Shown one piece after another: positions 33,322 through 41,651 of a stretch of 64,000 bases of DNA. This DNA is from Micromonospora sp. MW-13 (GTDB lineage Bacteria > Actinomycetota > Actinomycetes > Mycobacteriales > Micromonosporaceae), in NCBI RefSeq assembly GCF_003434305.1, contig NZ_QKKX01000005.1, positions 1 through 64,000 on the forward strand, read 5' to 3'. The position numbers and the translations under genes are program-made. Below the pieces are notes generated by a model. It was not told where the DNA came from and searched no databases. It worked only from the letters and a program-made list of their open reading frames with translations. The number at the start of each line of letters is the position of its first letter. Position 1 is the first letter of the stretch.

Positions 33322-33578
33322 TGGCGGCCCGGGGCCGGTTCGTCGTCCACCTGCCCGTGCTCGCCCCCGACCTGGCCGGCGCGGTGCGGCTCGCCCGGGT
33401 GGTGGCCGGGTGGGCGGGCGTGCTCTCCTCGGCGGACCCGGGGGAGACCACCGTGTCGGCCGAGGACGAGCAGGGCGTACGGCATCGGGTCTTCTGTGAT
33501 CTGCGCCTGCCGGGCGGCCGGCGCTGCCTGCTCCGGGCCGACCACGACGGCCCCTGCACCCGCCGGCCGAGCCGCTGA
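33321..33578 (+). CDS. Hypothetical 85-residue protein coupled to the DivIVA-like gene
   Basis: I do not recognise it. The N-terminus (GRFVVHLPVLAPDLAGAVRLA) looks like a beta-alpha unit. The end carries RVFCDLRLPGGRRCLLRADHDG followed by PC, with Cys, Cys, His and Cys that might bind metal. Its start overlaps the preceding stop (TGATG), so the two proteins are probably made together. Confidence 0.6.
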   Translation: MAARGRFVVHLPVLAPDLAGAVRLARVVAGWAGVLSSADPGETTVSAEDEQGVRHRVFCDLRLPGGRRCLLRADHDGPCTRRPSR

Positions 33579-33672
33579 CCCTCGGCGGACGGTCGCGCAG
33601 GCGGCGCGCAGCCAGGCCGGCAGCAGCCAGCCAACCCGGCGGGTGCCGGCGGCGGATCGGGGTGCCGCCCGG

Positions 33673-33891
33673 TCAGCCTTGAGGGGTCTGCCCGCGCTGC
33701 CACACCTCGCCCTGGGCGCCGTGCCGCTCGGCCGCGTACCGCTCCTGGGTGCTGGCCGCCTCCCGGGCCGCCGCCGAGTCCTCCGGGCCGGACTGCCGCC
33801 GCCGGTCCCGCCAGGAGACCAGGACGAACGCGGCCACGGCCAGCGCCACGGCCGCCCCGAGGAAAACCATCACCGTCGTCATGCCACCCAT
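33673..33891 (-). CDS. Small single-helix membrane protein
   Basis: A 72-residue protein of unknown function: one N-terminal hydrophobic helix (VMVFLGAAVALAVAAFVLVS), a basic stop-transfer segment (WRDRRRQ) and a hydrophilic cytoplasmic tail rich in Ala, Glu, Gln and Arg. Neither of two ATGs (three codons apart) has a clear ribosome binding site; I give the longer form. It converges with the DivIVA-like pair. Confidence 0.55.
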   Translation of the reverse strand: MGGMTTVMVFLGAAVALAVAAFVLVSWRDRRRQSGPEDSAAAREAASTQERYAAERHGAQGEVWQRGQTPQG

Positions 33892-34014
33892 TGTGGAACA
33901 GCGGGCAAGCCCCGACCGCCCGCGCCAGCCTGTCGAGGTCGCGCTGCATAGCGGTGGGGGGTGACGGGGCGTACTGTCAGCGGTACCTTTCCGCAGTCGA
34001 GGTTGGGACTCGCC

Positions 34015-34458
34015 ATGTCAGCTCCGCAGCAGGCGGGCAGGGTTCGACGTGTCCTCTGCCGACTCGGGCTGCATCTGCCGTCCGAGTTCGTCGGCCCCGA
34101 CGACCCGTGCCGCTACGAGCGGCGGTGCCGGCACTGCGGGCAGTTCTTCTCCGCCGAGGTGGTGCACACGTACGGCCGCGCCCGCGGCGCGGCGGAGCCC
34201 TGCGAGCAGGTTGCCGACTGCGTCCGGTGCGGGCACGAGTCGAGGTGGCGCCAGCACAACCGGACTCGTTCCGTGCCGGTGACCGACCTGCCCGCACCTC
34301 AGCGACGGTTTCATTCTGCCGACCCCTGCGACTACGCCCAGGTCTGCGAGGTCTGTGACGAGGTCACCCAGGTGCGGACCGAGCACGACTGGGACCGGGA
34401 CGAGTGGGGTGGCAGGTGTCGCAGGTGCCGGGAACGGTGGCTCGACGACGAGGCCTAG
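34015..34458 (+). CDS. Cysteine-rich putative zinc-binding protein
   Basis: A 147-residue hydrophilic protein with repeated Cys pairs: CRHCG, CVRCGH, CEVCD and CRRCRE, plus isolated cysteines ahead of each pair (DPCRY, EPCEQ, DPCDY). These would form zinc ribbons, in a threefold repeat where an (E/D)PC motif precedes a CxxC. I do not recognise the family. The ATG was chosen because upstream residues are not coding-like. Confidence 0.6.
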   Translation: MSAPQQAGRVRRVLCRLGLHLPSEFVGPDDPCRYERRCRHCGQFFSAEVVHTYGRARGAAEPCEQVADCVRCGHESRWRQHNRTRSVPVTDLPAPQRRFHSADPCDYAQVCEVCDEVTQVRTEHDWDRDEWGGRCRRCRERWLDDEA

Positions 34459-34531
34459 CCGGTCGCGGGCAAGCGTCGCCACCGAGCCGCATCGAGCGGA
34501 GTCCGCCCGGGTGCCGCCCGCCCGGACGGGG

Positions 34532-34894
34532 TCAGGAGATGTAGTGCAGGATCACGTTGTGCACGTGGTGGCTCTTCTGCGCGCCCCGGAACTCGACCTC
34601 GTACGTGTGCGTGCCCACGTGGATGGCGATCGCCCCGGTGGAGAAGAACTCCCCGCCCCATGACTTGTTGCTCACCACGCTCACGCTGGTGATCTTCGAG
34701 TACGGGATGCTGGTGATCGCGTACCGCTTGCCGACGAAGGACCGGTCCTGGATGATCACGCGCCGGTCGGTGAGGCCGATGAACCCGGTGCCGGTGCCCA
34801 CGGCGTCGTAGACGGCGATGATCTGCTCCCCGTCCAGCAGCCCGCTCTGGATCTGCTGGAACTGCTCCTTGCGGTCGTATGTCGCGTTGGCCAT
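34532..34894 (-). CDS. Bacterial PH-domain-like protein
   Basis: A 120-residue cytoplasmic protein matching the bacterial pleckstrin-homology fold: the strand-rich core FIGLTDRRVIIQDRSFVGKR, then ITSIPYSKITSVSVVS, and KSWGGEFFSTGAIAIHVG, ending in a C-terminal helix (AQKSHHVHNVILHYI). Such proteins are widespread and mostly uncharacterized. The ATG is 9 codons inside the longest frame. No operon partner. Confidence 0.75.
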   Translation of the reverse strand: MANATYDRKEQFQQIQSGLLDGEQIIAVYDAVGTGTGFIGLTDRRVIIQDRSFVGKRYAITSIPYSKITSVSVVSNKSWGGEFFSTGAIAIHVGTHTYEVEFRGAQKSHHVHNVILHYIS

Positions 34895-35069
34895 GACTCC
34901 ACGGTAGGTCGGCCGCGCCAACGCCCCGCCGGTCAGACCCCGTCGGCCCGGGCGGCGGCACGATCAACACGATGTGCGGCATGAGGTGGCTTCCGGGCGA
35001 GGGGAGGCCACGACGTGCGGCATGTGGAGTGGATCAACCTGGCCCCAACCCGGCTCCAGCCCGGCGGGG

Positions 35070-35378
35070 TCATTCGCCGGTGACGGCCCGGTACGCGTCC
35101 TCGATGCGGGCCGCCAGCAGGACCTCGCCCTCGGTGAGCGGCTCGCCGTCGCCGTGCCCGACCCGGATCTGGGTCCGGTCGTCCCGGCGGCTGATCTCGG
35201 GGCGCAGGTGCAGGGCGTCGGCGACCACCTTCACCCGTTCGGTGAGCGCGGCGTGTTGGGTGTCGTCCATCACCAGCGTGCGCCGGATCTGCTCGCCCTC
35301 CCTGGTCCATCCGGTCAGCAGGGTCAGTGCGTCGCTCAGGTAGTCGTGCTTCGTCCGCCCCCTGAACAGCACGCGCAT
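35070..35378 (-). CDS. Pterin-4a-carbinolamine dehydratase-like protein, active site altered
   Basis: A 102-residue protein with the PCD/DCoH layout: LLTGWTREGEQIRRTLVMDD (matching W-x-x-x-G-x-x-I-x-R-T-F), a helix (QHAALTERVKVVADALHL), the strand IRVGHGDGEPLTEGEVLLA and the closing helix RIEDAYRAV. The conserved catalytic pair in E-x-x-H-H-P is replaced: the segment reads HLRPEI. It may therefore be a non-enzymatic relative. The ATG has GGAGGG upstream. Confidence 0.6.
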   Translation of the reverse strand: MRVLFRGRTKHDYLSDALTLLTGWTREGEQIRRTLVMDDTQHAALTERVKVVADALHLRPEISRRDDRTQIRVGHGDGEPLTEGEVLLAARIEDAYRAVTGE

Positions 35379-35561
35379 CACTGACCCTCCCAGGCGTCGT
35401 TGCCGGCTTGTGGCCAAATCGTCGCCGTCCCGTGTCTATGCCGGTGCCTCAAGTTTGTCGCCCGAACGAGGGTGTGTCCACGCCCACACTTCCCACTTCT
35501 ACTGGACTAGCGGACGGCCACGGTACCCAAACCGCCGATTGATCTGGCACCCTGGACGCCC

Positions 35562-36002
35562 GTGCAGACCGAACGGGCCAGCGAGGGCGGACAGACCGAA
35601 CGACAGGAACCGAAGGTGATCGTCGGCGCGGCGATCATCGCGGACGGACGGGTGCTCGCCTGCGCCCGGTCCGCCCCGCCCGAGGTCGCCGGGAGGTGGG
35701 AGTTCCCGGGCGGCAAGGTGGAGCCGGGGGAGAGCGAGACCGCCGCGCTGGTCCGCGAGTGCGCCGAGGAACTGGCCGTACGCGTGGAGGTCGGTGACCG
35801 GGTCGGCCGCAACGTGCGGATGGCCCACGGCCGTTCCGTGCTCAAGGTGTACGCCGCCCGCCTGCTGCACGGCGACCAGCCGCAGGCCCTGGAACACTCC
35901 GCCCTGCGCTGGCTGTCCGCCCACGAACTCGACACGGTCACCTGGCTTCCCGCCGACGCCCCAATCGTCGCCGCCCTGCGCCCGCTGCTCGCCGCCGACT
36001 GA
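35562..36002 (+). CDS. MutT-like Nudix hydrolase
   Basis: A 146-residue NTP pyrophosphohydrolase. The Nudix box is GGKVEPGESETAALVRECAEEL, matching G-x5-E-x7-R-E-U-x-E-E except that the final Gly position is Ala. The preceding WEFPGG is typical of MutT/CTP pyrophosphohydrolase types that clear oxidized nucleotides. The GTG start is the only one ahead of the conserved strand KVIVGAAIIADGRVL. Its last nine codons are duplicated just after the stop. Confidence 0.88.
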   Translation: MQTERASEGGQTERQEPKVIVGAAIIADGRVLACARSAPPEVAGRWEFPGGKVEPGESETAALVRECAEELAVRVEVGDRVGRNVRMAHGRSVLKVYAARLLHGDQPQALEHSALRWLSAHELDTVTWLPADAPIVAALRPLLAAD

Positions 36003-36033
36003 CCGGGCCCGCTGCTCGCCGCCGACTGAACGG
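35980..36033. repeat. 27-bp tandem duplication at the 3' end of the Nudix gene
   Basis: The last coding bases, the stop codon and a few bases beyond (starting GCCCGCTGCTCGCCGCCGAC) are repeated head to tail with a single C-to-A difference. The second copy lies wholly downstream of the stop. This is a recent small duplication with no effect on the protein. Confidence 0.85.
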
Positions 36034-36060
36034 AGCGAGCGGGCGTACGGGCGAAATGCG

Positions 36061-36095
36061 GACGGGGGCCGCCGGCGTGTGCCGCGGCCCCCGTC
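36061..36095. terminator. Terminator between convergent Nudix and sdhB genes
   Basis: Perfect 12-bp arms GACGGGGGCCGC and GCGGCCCCCGTC, with an 11-base loop, begin 13 bases past the sdhB stop on the minus strand and 59 bases past the Nudix stop. It probably works in both directions. Confidence 0.75.
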
Positions 36096-36108
36096 TGCGT
36101 CGTCGTGC

Positions 36109-37173
36109 TCAGTGCTTGTCCTGCTCCGGGTGGGCGAAGTTCAGGTGCTCCGGGGGCAGCGGGAACGTCACGTCGTCGCCGAACGGCGACGGCGCGGCGG
36201 CCCGGTCGAAGGTGAGCTCCGTCAGCGGGAGCTTGCCGTTGTCGTCCACCGCCGGGGCGGTCGGCTTCGGCACCTCGCGGTGCCAGTTGACGCCGGCCTG
36301 GGCCTGGGCCTCGGCTGCCGGGTCGTGCGAGTCGCCCGCGTGCGAGTGCACCCCGCCCTGCGCGCCGTGGGAGTGCACCGCGTCGCCGTGCTTCGCGCTG
36401 GTCACGAAGGTCTGAGGCACCTGACCCCTCCGAAAGATCTTGTTACCGAGCCACACCAGGGGATCGTACCTGCGGTCGACGACCCGCTCCTTCATGGGGA
36501 TGATCCCGTTGTCCGTGATCTTGATGTGCTCGGGGCAGACCTCGGTGCAGCACTTGGTGATGTTGCAGAAGCCGAGCCCCTGCTCGGCCTGCGCGTACTC
36601 CCGGCGGTCGGTCCGCGCGTCGAGCGGGTGCATGTCCAGCTCGGCGGCCCGGATGAAGTACCGGGGGCCGGCGAAGGCGTGCTTGTTCTCGTCGTGGTCC
36701 CGGATCACGTGGCAGGTGTTCTGGCACAGGAAGCACTCGATGCACTTGCGGAACTCCTGCGAGCGCTCGACGTCCACCTGCTGCATCCGGTAGTCGCCCG
36801 GGGCCACCCCGGCCGGCGGCGCGAACGCCGGGGTCTCCCGCGCCTTCTCGTAGTTGAACGAGACGTCGGTGACCAGGTCCCGGATGACCGGGAAGGTGCG
36901 CAGCGGGGTGACCGTGACGGTCTCGTTCTCCTCGAAGGTCGACATCCGGGTCATACAGCCCAGCTTGGGCATCCCGTTGATCTCCATCGAGCAGGAGCCG
37001 CACTTGCCCGCCTTGCAGTTCCACCGGCAGGCCAGGTCCGGCGCGTCGGTGGCCTGGAGCCGGTGGATGATGTCGAGGACCACCTCGCCCTCGTTGACCT
37101 CGACCTGGTAGTCCTGAAGGTCGCCGCCGCTGTCGTCGCCGCGCCAGACCCTGAAGTGACGCTTGGTGCCCAT
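36109..37173 (-). CDS. sdhB: Succinate dehydrogenase iron-sulfur subunit with long C-terminal tail
   Basis: Electron-transfer subunit of succinate dehydrogenase (Sdh1 type), 354 residues. The [2Fe-2S] ligands lie in WNCKAGKCGSC and the following LGC (Cys53, 58, 61, 73); the [4Fe-4S] and [3Fe-4S] ligands lie in CIECFLCQNTC (144-154) and CCTEVCPEH (208-213). Family members are about 250 residues; here a further 100 residues follow, rich in His, Ala and Pro (HGDAVHSHGAQGGVHSHAGD). The ATG overlaps the sdhA stop by one base. Confidence 0.95.
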   Translation of the reverse strand: MGTKRHFRVWRGDDSGGDLQDYQVEVNEGEVVLDIIHRLQATDAPDLACRWNCKAGKCGSCSMEINGMPKLGCMTRMSTFEENETVTVTPLRTFPVIRDLVTDVSFNYEKARETPAFAPPAGVAPGDYRMQQVDVERSQEFRKCIECFLCQNTCHVIRDHDENKHAFAGPRYFIRAAELDMHPLDARTDRREYAQAEQGLGFCNITKCCTEVCPEHIKITDNGIIPMKERVVDRRYDPLVWLGNKIFRRGQVPQTFVTSAKHGDAVHSHGAQGGVHSHAGDSHDPAAEAQAQAGVNWHREVPKPTAPAVDDNGKLPLTELTFDRAAAPSPFGDDVTFPLPPEHLNFAHPEQDKH

Positions 37174-39104
37174 CAGTTCCCCGCCTCCTCGGCGTCGGCG
37201 TCGGCGACGAGGGCGTCGAAGTCGGCCAGCTCCTCGTCGGTCAGGTACTTGGCCAGTTCCGCGCGGTCGAAGAGGCCGATCAGCTCCGCCCGCATCTTCG
37301 GCAGCGGCTTGTGGGTCAGCCGCACGGCGTCGCCGTCCAGCGAGCAGACCAGGTTCACCCGCCGCCACTTCGGGTCCATCGTCGGGAAGTCCTCCCGGGT
37401 GTGCCCGCCGCGCGACTCCTGCCGCTCCAGCGCCGCCTTCGCGGTGCACTCCGAGACCACCAGCATGTTGCGCAGGTCCAGCGCGAGGTGCCAGCCCGGG
37501 TTGTACCGCCGGCCGCCGACCGCGCTGACCTTCGCCACCCGCTCGCGCAGCTCGGCCAGCCGGCCCAGCGCGTCGGCCAGCTCGCCCTCCCGCCGGATGA
37601 TGCCGACCAGGTCACCCATCACCGCCTGGAGGTCCTGCTGGAGCTGGTACGGGCTCTCCCCGGTGTCGCGCTGCAACGGCGCGAGCGCCGTCTCCACCGC
37701 GGCCTCCACCGCGCCGATCGCCACCTTCGGGCGCGCGGTGAGCTGGTCGGCGTACGAGGCGGCGTGGCCGCCCGCCCGCTTGCCGAAGACCAGCAGGTCA
37801 GACAGCGAGTTGCCGCCGAGGCGGTTGGAGCCGTGCATGCCGCCGGAGACCTCACCGGCGGCGAACAGCCCGCGCACGCTGCCGTACGCGGCCCCGGAGT
37901 CCGGGTCCACCTCGACGCCGCCCATCACGTAGTGGCAGGTCGGGCCGACCTCCATCGGCTCCTTGGTGATGTCGACGTCGGCCAGCTCCTTGAACTGGTG
38001 GTACATCGACGGCAGGCGGCGGCGGATCTCCTCGGCCGAGCGCCGGGAGGCGATGTCCAGGTAGACGCCGCCGGCGGGCGTACCCCGACCGGCCTTGACC
38101 TCGCTGTTGATCGCCCGGGCGACCTCGTCGCGGGGCAGCAGCTCCGGCGGACGCCGGTTGTTGTCCGGGTCGGTGTACCAGCGGTCCGCCTCCTCCTCGG
38201 TCTCCGCGTACTGCTTGCGGAAGACGTCGGGGACGTAGTCGAACATGAACCGCTTGCCGTCGGAGTTCTTCAGCACGCCGCCGTCGCCGCGCACCGACTC
38301 GGTGACCAGGATGCCCTTCACCGAGGGCGGCCAGACCATGCCGGTCGGGTGGAACTGGAGGAACTCCATGTTGATCAGCGTCGCCCCGGAGCGCAGCGCC
38401 AGCGCGTGCCCGTCGCCGGTGTACTCCCAGGAGTTCGAGGTGACCTTGTACGACCGGCCGACGCCGCCGGTGGCCAGCACCACCGCCGGGGCCTCGAACA
38501 GGATGAACTCGCCGGACTCCCGGTAGTAGCCGAACGCCCCGGCGACCTTCTCGCCGTCGAGCAGCAGCTCGGTGATGGTGGTCTCGGCGAACACCTTGAT
38601 CCGGGCGTCGTACGAGCCCAGCTCCGCCTTGTCCTCCTGCTGGAGGGAGACGATCTTCTGCTGGAGGGTGCGGATCAGCTCCAGGCCGGTCCGGTCGCCG
38701 ACGTGCGCCAGCCGCGGGTACTCGTGGCCGCCGAAGTTGCGCTGGGAGATCTTCCCGTCCTTGGTGCGGTCGAAGAGCGCCCCGTACGTCTCCAACTCCC
38801 AGATCCGCTGCGGCGACTCCTTCGCATGCAGCTCGGCCATCCGGAAGTTGTTGAGGAACTTGCCGCCGCGCATGGTGTCGCGGAAGTGCACCTGCCAGTT
38901 GTCCCGGCTGTTCACGTTGCCCATGGCGGCGGCGGCGCCGCCCTCGGCCATCACGGTGTGCGCCTTGCCGAACAGCGACTTCGAGATGATCGCGGTCTTC
39001 TTGCCGGCGAGCCGGGCCTCGATCGCCGCGCGCAGGCCGGCGCCGCCGGCCCCGATCACGACGACGTCGTAGTGGTGTCGTTCGATGCGATTTGTGGTGG
39101 TCAT
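37173..39104 (-). CDS. sdhA: Succinate dehydrogenase flavoprotein subunit
   Basis: Oxidizes succinate to fumarate at the cytoplasmic face, passing electrons to SdhB. It has 643 residues. The FAD-binding VVVIGAGGAGLRAAIEA starts the fold; the likely covalent-FAD His is in KAHTVMAEGGAAAAMGN; the substrate region includes FHPTGM and the HYVMGGVEVD segment. The C-terminal helical domain (NMLVVSECTAKAALERQESR, GGHTREDFP) is complete. It lies between sdhC and sdhB in the order C-A-B, as in Sdh1-type actinobacterial operons. Confidence 0.96.
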   Translation of the reverse strand: MTTTNRIERHHYDVVVIGAGGAGLRAAIEARLAGKKTAIISKSLFGKAHTVMAEGGAAAAMGNVNSRDNWQVHFRDTMRGGKFLNNFRMAELHAKESPQRIWELETYGALFDRTKDGKISQRNFGGHEYPRLAHVGDRTGLELIRTLQQKIVSLQQEDKAELGSYDARIKVFAETTITELLLDGEKVAGAFGYYRESGEFILFEAPAVVLATGGVGRSYKVTSNSWEYTGDGHALALRSGATLINMEFLQFHPTGMVWPPSVKGILVTESVRGDGGVLKNSDGKRFMFDYVPDVFRKQYAETEEEADRWYTDPDNNRRPPELLPRDEVARAINSEVKAGRGTPAGGVYLDIASRRSAEEIRRRLPSMYHQFKELADVDITKEPMEVGPTCHYVMGGVEVDPDSGAAYGSVRGLFAAGEVSGGMHGSNRLGGNSLSDLLVFGKRAGGHAASYADQLTARPKVAIGAVEAAVETALAPLQRDTGESPYQLQQDLQAVMGDLVGIIRREGELADALGRLAELRERVAKVSAVGGRRYNPGWHLALDLRNMLVVSECTAKAALERQESRGGHTREDFPTMDPKWRRVNLVCSLDGDAVRLTHKPLPKMRAELIGLFDRAELAKYLTDEELADFDALVADADAEEAGN

Positions 39105-39114
39105 GTCAGGCCCT

Positions 39115-39921
39115 CTAGTTGATGAACCGCAGGTCGTTGAACCAGCCGGCGGCGATCGCCATGACGTAGAAGTCGGTCAGCGCCAGGGTGCCGAGGGTGA
39201 TCCAGGCGAGCTGCATGTGCCGGACGTTCAGCCAGGACACGCCGGTCCATGCCTTGTAACGCACCGGGTGCGCCGAGAAGTGCTTGAGCCGTCCGCCGAT
39301 GATGTGTCGGCAGGAGTGGCAGGAGATCGTGTACGCCCACAGCATGACCACGTTGACCAGCAGGACGATGTTGCCCAGCCCGAAGCCGAAGCCCTTCGGC
39401 GAGTGGAAGGCCAGGACCGCGTCCCAGGTGTTGATCAGCGAGATGATCGCGGCGGCGTAGAAGAAGTAGCGGTGCAGGTTCTGGCCGAGCAGCGGGAACC
39501 GGGTCTCGCCGGAGTAGGTCTTGTGCCCGTCCGGGACCGCGCAGGCCGGCGGAGACAGCCAGAACGACCGGTAGTACGCCTTGCGGTAGTAGTAGCAGGT
39601 GAGCCGGAACAGCAGCAGGAACGGCAGGGTCAGCGCCGCGTCCGGGATGATCCACCAGCCGGGCAGGAAGCTGCCGAAGTGCGAGGACGCCTCGACGCAC
39701 CGGTCGGTGACGCAGGGGGAGTAGAACGGGGTCAGGTAGTGGTACTGATCCACCCAGTACCACTTGTGCATGAAGACCCGGACCGTCGCGTACGCGACCC
39801 AGGCGCCGAGCCCGACGACGGTGATCAGTGGGGCGAGCCACCAGCGGTCGGTCCGCAACGTCTTCGCCGCTATGGCGGCGCGTGCTCGCGCTCCCCGCGG
39901 CCTCGTTGCCGTTGATGTCAT
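39115..39921 (-). CDS. sdhC: Succinate dehydrogenase membrane anchor subunit, Sdh1 type
   Basis: A 268-residue integral membrane subunit with about five helices that docks SdhAB and reduces menaquinone. The sequence is the single-anchor type found in mycobacterial Sdh1 rather than the SdhC/SdhD pair: TDRWWLAPLITVVGLGAWVA, then KWYWVDQYHYLTPFYSPC, then ISCHSCRHIIGGRLKHFSAH. Several His residues in or near helices could ligate heme or bind quinone. First gene of sdhCAB; GGGAG lies 11 bases before the ATG. Confidence 0.9.
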   Translation of the reverse strand: MTSTATRPRGARARAAIAAKTLRTDRWWLAPLITVVGLGAWVAYATVRVFMHKWYWVDQYHYLTPFYSPCVTDRCVEASSHFGSFLPGWWIIPDAALTLPFLLLFRLTCYYYRKAYYRSFWLSPPACAVPDGHKTYSGETRFPLLGQNLHRYFFYAAAIISLINTWDAVLAFHSPKGFGFGLGNIVLLVNVVMLWAYTISCHSCRHIIGGRLKHFSAHPVRYKAWTGVSWLNVRHMQLAWITLGTLALTDFYVMAIAAGWFNDLRFIN

Positions 39922-40205
39922 TCGAGTCGTCTCCCTGACGGGGCCCTCACGGGCGGCATCATGTTCCGGTCGGCATGCGGACCGGCGAACCCCGTGCCCG
40001 CTGCCACGTCACGCGCAAGCCAAGACCACACCGGGCGTGCCGGCGCAGCTAAGTGACACACGTTACGCCGATCTCCGCTGGCCGTCCGCGCAAGGGAGTG
40101 TCCCGTGTGTCCAGGCCCCCGGAAAGCCCTCGCAACACGTTTGAGCTCCGGATGTTAATAACCTCACTGTCCGGCCGGCCCAGGACCGGCCGGGAGCAGC
40201 GGGGT
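39922..40205 (-). promoter_or_regulatory. sdhCAB upstream region
   Basis: The 284-base space between the tldE stop and sdhC contains one terminator-like hairpin at its far end and must contain the sdh promoter. I see no confident -10/-35 pair or recognised regulator site. A modestly A+T-rich patch with TTAATAAC lies at about 40155-40162. Confidence 0.35.
40171..40193. terminator. Terminator of the tldD-tldE unit
   Basis: CCGGCCGG arms with a 7-base loop lie 12 bases beyond the tldE stop on the minus strand, upstream of sdhC. The arms are themselves self-complementary. Confidence 0.5.
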
Positions 40206-41651
40206 TCAGCCGGAGGCGCCACCGGTGAAGTTCCAGGCGGCCAGCCGCAGCGCCGGTGCGTCCCACCAGACGCCGTCGACCCGGTCCGGCTGCCGGACGG
40301 GCCGGCGGCCGATCCCGAGCACCGCGCCGGGCCCCAGCGCCCGGGGGTACGACTCGGTGAAGCGGAAGTCGCGTACCGCCCGGACCGGCACGCCGCCCTC
40401 CACCAGCCAGACCCCGTTGCGGGTCAGCCCGGTGATCACCAGTCTCTTGGTGTCCAGTACCCGGGTGTACCAGAGATCGCTGACCAGCAGGCCGCGGTCC
40501 ATCCCGGCGACCAGGGCGGCGGTCTCGGCGTCGAGCACCGGCCCGACCGGCGGCTCCGGCCCGACCGGCGGCCCGGCACCGGCCGCCCGGGTGGCACCGG
40601 GGTCGCCCGCGGCGGCCACCCCGGCGGGGCCGGTGAGCCGCAGGTTGCCGGGCGTCGGGCCGAAGGTGGCCGCCCCCGGCGCCGCGTGCCCGGTGGAGCC
40701 CGCGCCGGCCTGCGCGCCGCTGCGCCGGTCGTGCGTCACGGCGACCGTGGTGCCCGCGTCCACCAGGGTCAGCGCCCGCCGGCCGGCGCCCTCGGCGTCG
40801 AACGGCAGCCCGGAGCCGCCGAGCGGGTCGTCGACGAGCGTCACCGCCGGGTCGAACTGCACGACGCCCGGCTCGGCGAACGACTGCCGCTCGGCGAACC
40901 GCTTGCCGTTGAAGCCCCACAGGGCGAGGTTGTGCAGCAGGTCGGCCACGGCGGCCGGCTCCAGCACCACCTCGTAGCGGCCCGGCGGCAGCTCGACCGG
41001 GTCCACGGCGGCCCGGGCCTTCGCGGCGGCCCGGAGCCCCAGCGCCGCCCCGTCGAGGTCGGCGAGCCGGTCCGCGCAGAGCCGGGCCACCCCGTCCGCC
41101 CCACCGGCCCGGGCGATGCCGTCCATCGCCGCCTCGGCCGTGCTGCCCCGCGCCGAGTGGCCGGCCGAGTTGGCGAACGCCGCCGACCGGTACGCGGTGC
41201 GGCAGTAGCCGGCGGCCTCCAGCCCGCCGACGGCGGCCACGAACGCGCGCACCCGCTCGGCCCGCTCGGCGGGCTCGGCGAACGCGGTGGCCTCGTCCCA
41301 CACCGGGGCGGCCGGCACCGACACCGGCGGGGCCAGCCCCGGCCAGGCCGGGTCGGGCGGGCAGAGCCGGGCCGCGGTCAGCGTCCGCTCGACCAGGGCG
41401 GCCAGCCCGTCCGGGGTGACCACGCTGCCGCCACCGGCGGCCGTCCGCCCGTCGGCGTGCAGCCGCAGCCGAACCCCGACGCCCGACTCGGCCACGTTCT
41501 GGTGGACGAAGGAGTTGGCGAACCGGGTCAGCGCCAGCTCGGACCGGGTGACCACCACCTCGGCCTCGGCCCCCGGCCCGCCCAGCCGGTGGACCAGGTC
41601 GACCACCCGGCCGGCGAGGTCGAGCGGGTGCCGCTCGGCGTCGTGGCTCAT
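40206..41651 (-). CDS. tldE: TldE/PmbA-type metalloprotease partner
   Basis: A 481-residue member of the TldD/PmbA family without the HExxxH motif, matching TldE, the non-catalytic half of the TldD/TldE heterodimer that degrades unfolded or modified peptides. Recognisable parts are RFANSFVHQNVAESGVGVRL, FNGKRFAERQSF, LVDDPLGGSGLPFDAEG, and the C-terminal RLVITGLTRNGVWLVEGG. A Gly/Ala/Pro-rich insert (about 340-380) is less conserved. The ATG overlaps the stop of a mini-ORF bridging from tldD. Confidence 0.88.
   Translation of the reverse strand: MSHDAERHPLDLAGRVVDLVHRLGGPGAEAEVVVTRSELALTRFANSFVHQNVAESGVGVRLRLHADGRTAAGGGSVVTPDGLAALVERTLTAARLCPPDPAWPGLAPPVSVPAAPVWDEATAFAEPAERAERVRAFVAAVGGLEAAGYCRTAYRSAAFANSAGHSARGSTAEAAMDGIARAGGADGVARLCADRLADLDGAALGLRAAAKARAAVDPVELPPGRYEVVLEPAAVADLLHNLALWGFNGKRFAERQSFAEPGVVQFDPAVTLVDDPLGGSGLPFDAEGAGRRALTLVDAGTTVAVTHDRRSGAQAGAGSTGHAAPGAATFGPTPGNLRLTGPAGVAAAGDPGATRAAGAGPPVGPEPPVGPVLDAETAALVAGMDRGLLVSDLWYTRVLDTKRLVITGLTRNGVWLVEGGVPVRAVRDFRFTESYPRALGPGAVLGIGRRPVRQPDRVDGVWWDAPALRLAAWNFTGGASG

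Noticed and set aside
34969-35040. Short direct repeats (GTGCGGCATG) flanked by GATCAAC
   Set aside because: Only two 10-base copies with no symmetry or gene context; too weak to call an element.
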